Made by a program: the position numbers and the translations under genes. The notes under the pieces were generated by a model. That model searched no databases. It saw only the letters and a list, made by a program, of their open reading frames with translations, and had not been told where the DNA came from. A DNA stretch of 64,000 nt from Pedobacter sp. PACM 27299 (GTDB taxonomy: Bacteria > Bacteroidota > Bacteroidia > Sphingobacteriales > Sphingobacteriaceae). The stretch spans positions 124,001 to 188,000 of the forward strand of contig NZ_CP012996.1 of the NCBI RefSeq assembly GCF_001412655.1, written 5' to 3'. Below, piece after piece: positions 54,639-61,085 of the stretch; position 1 is the stretch's first letter; each line of letters opens with the position of its first letter.

Positions 54639-55001
54639 TTACTGCAGGTATTTCTGCTTGTCTAGCCAGTTTTTTTCCATCGCATAAGAAACGATCAACC
54701 CTAATCCTCCGAAAATGCTGAGGCATCCAAAATAAACGGCCACTCCTTCTTCGTCATCTAATCCGATGTTCCTTACAGTGAATAAGGCGACAATCAATCC
54801 TAATCCTAATCCAACTAATAGTAAGCCGAATTTTAAACTTACAAAAGGCATTGGTGCACTCGGTCTTGATTTGGCCAGTCCTGGATCCATGCCGCGTTCA
54901 ATCATGGCCATTTTTTCTTTGTTGGACATATACCTCAACCCAAATACAAGGGCGGTAGTACAAAGGAAGAGTGTGATCGGTACTAATATTTCGTTTCCCA
55001 T
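54639..55001 (-). CDS. DUF6249-type small membrane protein
   Basis: 120 residues with one N-terminal hydrophobic helix (ILVPITLFLCTTALVFGL), a basic motif YMSNKEKMAMIERGMDPG shared by this Bacteroidota family, and two further hydrophobic helices (FGLLLVGLGLGLIVALF and VYFGCLSIFGGLGLIVSY). The function is unknown. It lies 59 nt upstream of the ECF sigma gene on the same strand. Such proteins are often found beside sigma/anti-sigma pairs, and it could be co-transcribed. Confidence 0.8.
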   Translation of the reverse strand: MGNEILVPITLFLCTTALVFGLRYMSNKEKMAMIERGMDPGLAKSRPSAPMPFVSLKFGLLLVGLGLGLIVALFTVRNIGLDDEEGVAVYFGCLSIFGGLGLIVSYAMEKNWLDKQKYLQ

Positions 55002-55138
55002 TTTATTAAATTTTATATGTTAAAGATCTGTTTTATTGAACTGATGTTCTGTAAGCTATGACCACATGAAAATGAAACAGGTTACAGGAAAAATAGAAAA
55101 AAATAAAAAGGGTGTAAAAAGGCCATTTAAACACGAAA

Positions 55139-55157
55139 AGCCCGGAATTACCGAGCT
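55139..55157 (-). terminator. Terminator downstream of the thioesterase group
   Basis: Read on the - strand, AGCTCGG, a 5-nt loop, then CCGGGCT followed by TTTTCGTG. One G-T pair is included. It lies 24 nt after the thioesterase stop. Confidence 0.6.
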
Positions 55158-55180
55158 CTTCTGATTGCGAATGGATCTGC

Positions 55181-55606
55181 TTATCCCTGAGGTTTTGCAA
55201 TAATGGCTACTGTTAAACGGCTTATGCAGTTCATTTTACCTTTATCGTTGTATATTTTTATTTCCCAGACATGGGTTTTTGCGCCAATATGCAAGGGCTT
55301 ACAAATGCCGGTAACGAGCCCGCTTTTAACCGGTCTGAGGTGGTTCGCATTGATTTCAAGGCCTACAGCCATGAATTTTTCCGGGTCGATGCATAGGTAA
55401 GAAGCAATGCTTCCTAAGGTTTCAGCAAGGACTACAGAAGCTCCGCCATGCAGAATTCCTGCTGGCTGATGCGTTCTTTCGTCTACAGGCATGGTCGCTG
55501 TTAAAAAGTCGGCACCAATTTCCGTAAACTGGATATCCAGTAAACCTCCTAAATGATTTTTCGGGCGATCATTTAACCCTTCCGGTGTAAATTGGGAGAA
55601 CCACAT
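55181..55606 (-). CDS. Hotdog-fold thioesterase (PaaI-like)
   Basis: 141 residues. The hotdog signature HQPAGILHGGASVVLAETLGS is present at about 46-66, with the catalytic-site asparagine/glutamate region of PaaI/EntH-type acyl-CoA thioesterases, and NANHLRPVKSG for substrate contact. The substrate is unknown. Its start overlaps the DinB gene stop by 1 nt (55606), so it belongs to a small operon with DinB and the histidine kinase. Confidence 0.88.
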   Translation of the reverse strand: MWFSQFTPEGLNDRPKNHLGGLLDIQFTEIGADFLTATMPVDERTHQPAGILHGGASVVLAETLGSIASYLCIDPEKFMAVGLEINANHLRPVKSGLVTGICKPLHIGAKTHVWEIKIYNDKGKMNCISRLTVAIIAKPQG

Positions 55607-56112
55607 TATAAATACCTTTCTTCGATGATACCTGTATGATGAATTACATGACCTGCAATGACAAACAACAAGGCTCTAACACTGATTTGACGCTCAGAGG
55701 CGGTACCGCTGCGGTCAAGTTCGTGATCGTTTAAGGACTTAAACAAATATAAATTAGCCTTTCTTAGCAAGGCAAATTCTTCTGAAAAACTCTGCAGACT
55801 GCGGTCAGCGAAATGGGCATTCGTCACATAATCATCTTCATCAAAGCCAGGCAAAGCATGCTGTTCTGCACGTGCAAAACAGGTTAAGCGGTATACCAAA
55901 ATCCTTTCTGTATCCACAATATGTCCTGCCATTTCCTTAATCGTCCATTTTCCTGGCGCATAGGCATAATCTGCTTTCTCTGTCAGGGTATTTAAGAACT
56001 CAGGAAAATCAGTCCCTTGTTTTTCTAAGAGATCAAGGATGTCATCACCAGAAATTTTACTGATGTAAGTCTCCGCCCAGGCGGGATACTCATGTGTTTG
56101 AGGTCGGTTCAT
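55606..56112 (-). CDS. DinB-family putative metal-dependent hydrolase
   Basis: 168 residues, an all-helical DinB/YfiT-like fold. Metal-binding histidines appear in WTIKEMAGHIVDTERIL (first) and VIAGHVIHHTGIIEERYL (last two). Members include bacillithiol S-transferases and maleylpyruvate isomerases; the role here is unknown. It overlaps the kinase gene by 23 nt and the thioesterase gene by 1 nt. Confidence 0.88.
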   Translation of the reverse strand: MNRPQTHEYPAWAETYISKISGDDILDLLEKQGTDFPEFLNTLTEKADYAYAPGKWTIKEMAGHIVDTERILVYRLTCFARAEQHALPGFDEDDYVTNAHFADRSLQSFSEEFALLRKANLYLFKSLNDHELDRSGTASERQISVRALLFVIAGHVIHHTGIIEERYL

Positions 56113-57307
56113 AAGTTATACTGCTTTTTAAAATGATGCGGAAGGTGGTTCCTTTTTCCAGTTCAGAGTCTTTTACAAAAATCTGCCCGTTATGATAGTT
56201 CTCGATAATTCTTTTGGTCAATGATAACCCAAGCCCCCATCCGCGTTTACGAGTGGTATAACCTGGTTGGAAAACGGCGTCGAATTTAGATCTGGCAATG
56301 CCTCGTCCAGTATCTGTGACATCAATAAAGACTTCTTCTTTGGTTAAGTTTTCAATGATATCTATCGTGATCGTACCCTCATTCTCGATGGCATTTGCTG
56401 CGTTTTTCAATAGGTTTTCGGTCACCCAATCAAATAGAGGCACATTCAGCAAGGCCCGAACTTGCTCATCACCGGTAATCTTAAAAATGATTTTATCCGA
56501 AGTCCGCAGTTTAAAATACTCTACAAAATTATGGATTACGGTATACACCACATGATCTTCTACCATCGGTTTGGAGCCGATTTTAGAGAAGCGGTCGGTG
56601 ATGACCTCCAGTCTTTTGATGTCATTTTCCATCTCCGCAATCAATGGGTCGTCCTCTGCATTGAACCGGGATTTCATCAATTCTACCCAGGCCATCAGCG
56701 AAGAAATAGGAGTGCCCAGCTGATGGGCGGTTTCCTTGGCCATACCTACCCAAACCTGATCCTGTTCTGCTTTTCTTGCCGAACTAAAGGCCACATAAGC
56801 GGTGAGGAGAAACAAACCGATCACGGCGAGCTGGATATACGGGAAATAACGCAGCTGCGTTAAAGTTGGGGAATCTTTGTAATAAACATACCATCGTGTA
56901 TCGTCAAGCCCTATAATAGGGGTTGGAGGATGCTGTTTTTTCATCATATTCAGCTCCCGCAGAAAATAAGCGGGGTCATAAGTCAGCCCATCTTTCTTTT
57001 GTAAATCATAATTGGTTTTCGTAGAATCCAGTCCCTGATAAGAAAGAATTGTCCCTTCCTGATTGATGATCATGATGGGTAATTTGGTATTTGTTCTGAT
57101 GAGGTCAACCAGATCTGTTGTATTTTCATCGTCATACATGGCCAGTGATTTTTCGGTCACCTTGACGAAGAGCTGAAATTGCATTCTTTCTTCACGTTCC
57201 ATCTTTTTCACGAAGAAATCGCTATACAATACAGAAGCAGTACCAATCACGATGGCAAAAAATAGTAAAAAGAATTTCCAGCGGCGCTTTTTTTCGTATG
57301 GATTCAT
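56090..57307 (-). CDS. Orphan membrane histidine kinase
   Basis: 405 residues: a transmembrane helix at about 12-31 (FFLLFFAIVIGTASVLYSDF), a periplasmic sensor domain to about 155, and a second helix (YIQLAVIGLFLLTAYVAF). The HisKA-like region reads MAKETAHQLGTPISSLMAW, with the phosphorylated histidine in AHQLGTP, and a HATPase domain contains N-box NLLKNAANA, DTGRGIA and GWGLGLSLTKRI. No response regulator is adjacent. The HQLGTP type occurs in kinases that in this phylum can act on unlinked regulators; a partnership with PorX is possible but only inferred. Confidence 0.9.
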   Translation of the reverse strand: MNPYEKKRRWKFFLLFFAIVIGTASVLYSDFFVKKMEREERMQFQLFVKVTEKSLAMYDDENTTDLVDLIRTNTKLPIMIINQEGTILSYQGLDSTKTNYDLQKKDGLTYDPAYFLRELNMMKKQHPPTPIIGLDDTRWYVYYKDSPTLTQLRYFPYIQLAVIGLFLLTAYVAFSSARKAEQDQVWVGMAKETAHQLGTPISSLMAWVELMKSRFNAEDDPLIAEMENDIKRLEVITDRFSKIGSKPMVEDHVVYTVIHNFVEYFKLRTSDKIIFKITGDEQVRALLNVPLFDWVTENLLKNAANAIENEGTITIDIIENLTKEEVFIDVTDTGRGIARSKFDAVFQPGYTTRKRGWGLGLSLTKRIIENYHNGQIFVKDSELEKGTTFRIILKSSITYEPTSNT

Positions 57308-57377
57308 AGGTTATCCGGGCAAATTACAAAATACCATTCAAAAATAGCGGAATAGAAAGGTAACGGGGTAAAAAATA

Positions 57378-57385
57378 TATCTTTG
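57378..57385 (+). promoter_or_regulatory. Possible -7 promoter element of gltX
   Basis: TATCTTTG, a match to the TAnnTTTG element, 8 nt before the gltX start codon, so the leader would be very short. No convincing -33 TTTG is at the expected distance upstream. Confidence 0.4.
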
Positions 57386-57393
57386 TAATTCGT

Positions 57394-58905
57394 ATGATGG
57401 AAAAGAAAGTAAGAGTAAGATTTGCCCCTAGCCCGACAGGCGGGTTGCATTTAGGTGGTGTACGCACCGCTTTGTTTAATTATTTGTTCGCTAAGCAGCA
57501 TAACGGAACATTCATCCTTAGGGTGGAAGATACCGATCAGACCCGTTTTGTGGAGGGTGCAGAAGCTTATATCGCTTCCTGCCTGGAATGGTGTGGCATG
57601 AAACCGGATGAAAGTCCTGAATTGGGTGGCCCATTTGCACCGTATCGCCAGAGCGAACGTAAATCTACTTATAAACAATATGCAGATCAGCTGATTACTG
57701 ATGGTTTTGCTTACTATGCTTTTGATACCCCGGAAGAACTGGATGCTAAACGTAAGGAAATTCCTAATTTCACGTATGGCCTGTCTACGCGGGGCGACAT
57801 GAGGAACTCTCTAACCTTAGCTGATGCTGAGGTAGCCGCACTCTTAGCTGCAAATACGCCTCATGTAGTTCGTATAAAAATCCCAGCTGATGAAACTGTT
57901 TCTTTTACAGATTTAATCAGAGGTCATGTGAGTTTTGATACCAATCTGGTAGATGATAAAGTATTATTGAAAGCTGACGGCATGCCAACCTATCATTTAG
58001 CGGTAGTTGCAGATGATAAAGCGATGGAAATCAGTCATATTTTTAGAGGTGAAGAATGGCTGCCGTCTGCACCGATTCATGTACTCCTTTGGAGATACCT
58101 GGGCTGGGATGATGAAATGCCGCAATGGGTACATTTACCATTAATTCTGAAACCTGATGGCAATGGAAAGTTGAGTAAACGTGATGGAGATCGCTTAGGC
58201 TTCCCTGTTTACGCACAAAACTGGACAGATCCTAAAACAGGAGACCTGACTAAGGGATTCAAAGAGCTGGGCTTTATGCCAGAGGCTTTTGTGAATCTTC
58301 TGGCCATGTTAGGCTGGAATGATGGTACTGAAAACGAGATTTTCTCTATGGCTGAGTTGATTGAAAAGTTCTCTATTGAACGAATCAGTAAAGCCGGCGC
58401 AAAATTCGACTTTGAAAAAGCAAAATGGTACAACCACGAATGGATCAAAAATAGTCCGGCAGCCGCACTGTTGCCAACGGTTAAACAAGCATTTGCTGCG
58501 GAGGGAATCGACATCAACGACGAGACCTATTTAGCAACAGTAATTGACCTGATTAAAGATCGCTGTCACCTGTTAACAGATTTTGTTCCTCAAAGTGCTT
58601 ACTTTTTTGTAGCACCAGTAGAATTTGATCTTCCAGCAGTGCAGCCAAAATGGTCTGCAGAGAAAGCGGCGTTTTTTAATGCTTATGCCGCTGTGATTAC
58701 TGATGGATTAACTGCCTTAGAATTAGAGGAAAAGTTCAAAGAATTGGCTGCAGCGCATAGTTTTAAACCTGGTGAACTGATGCTGCCTTTCCGCATTATG
58801 CTGGTCGGCGGTAAATTCGGTCCGGGTGTATTTGACATCGCTATAGCTCTAGGCGCGACAGAAACTATCCAAAGAATACAGAATGCTTTAACTGCATTTG
58901 CATAA
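57394..58905 (+). CDS. gltX: Glutamate--tRNA ligase
   Basis: 503 residues, typical length. A class I synthetase: HIGH-type motif PSPTGGLHLGGVRTALF near the N-terminus and KMSKS-type KLSKRDGDRLG in the middle. RVEDTDQTR binds glutamate, and HRGEEW-like HIFRGEEWLPSAPIH fits the catalytic domain. It is charged tRNA-Glu synthetase, essential. It is divergent from the histidine kinase. Confidence 0.97.
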   Translation: MMEKKVRVRFAPSPTGGLHLGGVRTALFNYLFAKQHNGTFILRVEDTDQTRFVEGAEAYIASCLEWCGMKPDESPELGGPFAPYRQSERKSTYKQYADQLITDGFAYYAFDTPEELDAKRKEIPNFTYGLSTRGDMRNSLTLADAEVAALLAANTPHVVRIKIPADETVSFTDLIRGHVSFDTNLVDDKVLLKADGMPTYHLAVVADDKAMEISHIFRGEEWLPSAPIHVLLWRYLGWDDEMPQWVHLPLILKPDGNGKLSKRDGDRLGFPVYAQNWTDPKTGDLTKGFKELGFMPEAFVNLLAMLGWNDGTENEIFSMAELIEKFSIERISKAGAKFDFEKAKWYNHEWIKNSPAAALLPTVKQAFAAEGIDINDETYLATVIDLIKDRCHLLTDFVPQSAYFFVAPVEFDLPAVQPKWSAEKAAFFNAYAAVITDGLTALELEEKFKELAAAHSFKPGELMLPFRIMLVGGKFGPGVFDIAIALGATETIQRIQNALTAFA

Positions 58906-58917
58906 AAATAAACTTTT

Positions 58918-58969
58918 CGTTTAAATTGGTATAACAATTGTCCCAGATTTTTGTAAACCAATTTAAACG
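58918..58969. repeat. Inverted repeat in the gltX-metallopeptidase gap
   Basis: CGTTTAAATTGGT (58918-58930) and its exact complement ACCAATTTAAACG (58957-58969), 13 bp with a 26-nt loop that can form a second ACAA/TTGT pairing. It ends 8 nt before the metallopeptidase ATG, so it may terminate gltX or fold in the leader of the next gene. Confidence 0.6.
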
Positions 58970-58977
58970 GAATTTAT

Positions 58978-59814
58978 ATGCAATGGTTCGGTAAAGGAAG
59001 TGGAAATATTGAAGACAGACGAGGGATGAGCGGTGGCGCCATCGGTGGTGGTATAGGAATCATCGTCGTGATCCTCGGATTGTTCTTCGGACAAGATCTA
59101 ACAGGCCTGGTGAGTCAGTTGCCAATTGGAGAAGCGACTCAGGGAACACCTAAAACAGGAGACCCAACAGATCGTGAGGGGAAATTTGTAGATGGCGTAC
59201 TGGCCTCCACAAATCAGGTATGGGAACAGCAATTCCAGGAAATGGGTAAAGTTTATGAGCAGCCAAAATTAGTCCTATTCACCAATAATGTACAGTCCGC
59301 GTGCGGAAGTGCCAGTGCCGCAGTAGGACCGTTTTACTGTCCCGGGGACCATAGAGTATATATTGACCTGAGTTTCTATCAGGAGTTACAAAACCGTTTC
59401 GGTGCCGGCGGCGATTTTGCACAGGCCTATGTGATTGCCCATGAAGTAGGACACCATGTTCAGAACCTATTGGGGATCTCAGAAAAAGTGCAGCGCGCCA
59501 AATCACAGCTCAGCGAAAAAGAATACAACAGACTTTCCGTAAAACTAGAGTTACAGGCAGATTTCTTTGCAGGTCTATGGGCGAACCACGCTCAAAATTT
59601 AAAAGATTTCAAATTGGATGAAGGCGATCTTGAAGAAGCCATTACCGCTGCAAATGCAATCGGAGACGATAAATTGCAGAAACAGGCCCAGGGAGAAGTG
59701 GTGCCCGATGCCTTTACTCATGGTACCTCTGCTCAAAGAATGTATTGGTTTAAAAAAGGCTTCGATACCGGCGATTTCCGTCAGGGAGATACTTTTAATT
59801 CCTCACAACTTTAA
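58978..59814 (+). CDS. YpfJ-type neutral zinc metallopeptidase
   Basis: 278 residues. One transmembrane helix lies at about 21-43 (GGAIGGGIGIIVVILGLFFG), then the catalytic domain with HExxH in AHEVGHHVQNLLG. The family also has YCPGDHRVYID and LELQADFFAGLW, with a probable third zinc ligand. The whole architecture matches the KPN_02809/YpfJ family. The physiological substrate is unknown. Confidence 0.93.
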   Translation: MQWFGKGSGNIEDRRGMSGGAIGGGIGIIVVILGLFFGQDLTGLVSQLPIGEATQGTPKTGDPTDREGKFVDGVLASTNQVWEQQFQEMGKVYEQPKLVLFTNNVQSACGSASAAVGPFYCPGDHRVYIDLSFYQELQNRFGAGGDFAQAYVIAHEVGHHVQNLLGISEKVQRAKSQLSEKEYNRLSVKLELQADFFAGLWANHAQNLKDFKLDEGDLEEAITAANAIGDDKLQKQAQGEVVPDAFTHGTSAQRMYWFKKGFDTGDFRQGDTFNSSQL

Positions 59815-59947
59815 GAGTACTGCAAGTTTTTTGATATAAAGCATGTTTAAACAAGTTTTATTCTTCAAACTTACATAAATTAGCAAAAGACTATTTGCAC
59901 AATTATGCATTGGCAGCTGAAGATTCAGCCGCTTTATTTATTTAAGA

Positions 59948-61071
59948 ATGATACTAATTGTAGATGATACCCCCGAGAACCTGATCTCATTAAAAAAGGT
60001 TCTGGAGAAACATAATTTTGAAGTAGATACCGCATCATCAGGAGAAGAGGCCTTAAAAAAGTTCTTAAAAACGAATACGTCCTGATTATCCTTGATGTAC
60101 AAATGCCTGGAATGGATGGTTTCGAAGTTGCTGAGGCCATTTCTGGTTATAGTAAAGCGAAGGAAACTGCGATTATCTTCCTCTCTGCAGCGAATACGGA
60201 AACGAAGTTTATCACTAAAGGATATTCTTCCGGTGGATTGGATTATATCACCAAACCGGTAGATATGGACATTCTGCTGCTAAAAGTAAAAACCTTTTAC
60301 CGCATTTATGAGCAAAGCAGAAAGCTGATTGAAATACAAAAAGCTTTAATGGATGAAATTGAGTTCAGAAAACAAGCAGAGCGTAAAAAAGATGAATTCA
60401 TCAGTATCGCCAGCCATGAACTGAAAACACCGCTCACCAGTGTGAAAGGATATGTGCAATTACTCGAACGAAGCATTGATAAAGGGGATGTCCCCACCTT
60501 AAAAAAGCACCTGGCAAAAGCACAGGTACAGCTGGAAAAACTAAATGAACTTATTACCGATCTTCTGGATATTTCTAAAATCGAAAGCGGTAAACTAAAG
60601 TTCAATAAGCGACCGTTTATTATAGATGACATGCTGGACAGTGTAATCGAAATTATTCATCAATCCAATCCCGAATTTAAGCTACTGAAAACCGGATCGG
60701 TTAAGCGGGAAATCTGTGGGGATGAAATGCGCATTGAACAGGTCGTGATTAACTTCTTAACCAATGCCATAAAATATTCACCAGGGACTTCAGAAGTGCA
60801 TATCACCGTAGAAGACCGTGGAGAAAGCGTCTATGTAGGTGTGAGGGATTTTGGAATTGGGATCGATGAAGAATTGCAAAAGAATGTATTTGAAAAGTTT
60901 TATCGGGTAGAAGAAACCGCAATTCATTTCCAGGGATTGGGAATTGGACTTTATATCTCCGCCGAAATTATCAAAAGACATGGTGGTGAGGTAGGTGTCA
61001 AAAGTATCCCTGGAGAAGGGTCCGAATTTTATTTTAATATTCCATTTAATGCTACATCCGAAAAGGATTAA
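59948..61071 (+). pseudogene. Receiver-histidine kinase fusion split by a -1 frameshift
   Basis: ATG at 59948 begins a CheY-like receiver (ILIVDDTPENLISLKKVLEK, acidic pair then alpha1), but this frame ends at 60083-60085 after 45 codons. A -1 shift at A AAA AAG (60055-60061, codons L-K-K in the zero frame) continues as VLKNEYVLIILDVQMPGMDG with the phospho-acceptor aspartate. It then gives the receiver lysine in YITKPVDMD, a HisKA domain with ISIASHELKTPLTSVKG, and a HATPase with NFLTNAIKYSPG and GLGIGLYISAEI, to 61071: 374 residues in total. Upstream of the heptamer is GGAGAAGAGG. Whether the break is recoding, mutation or sequencing error is open. It lies 14 nt before the next kinase gene. 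Confidence 0.88.
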
Positions 61072-61085
61072 AAAGAAAATTAATT

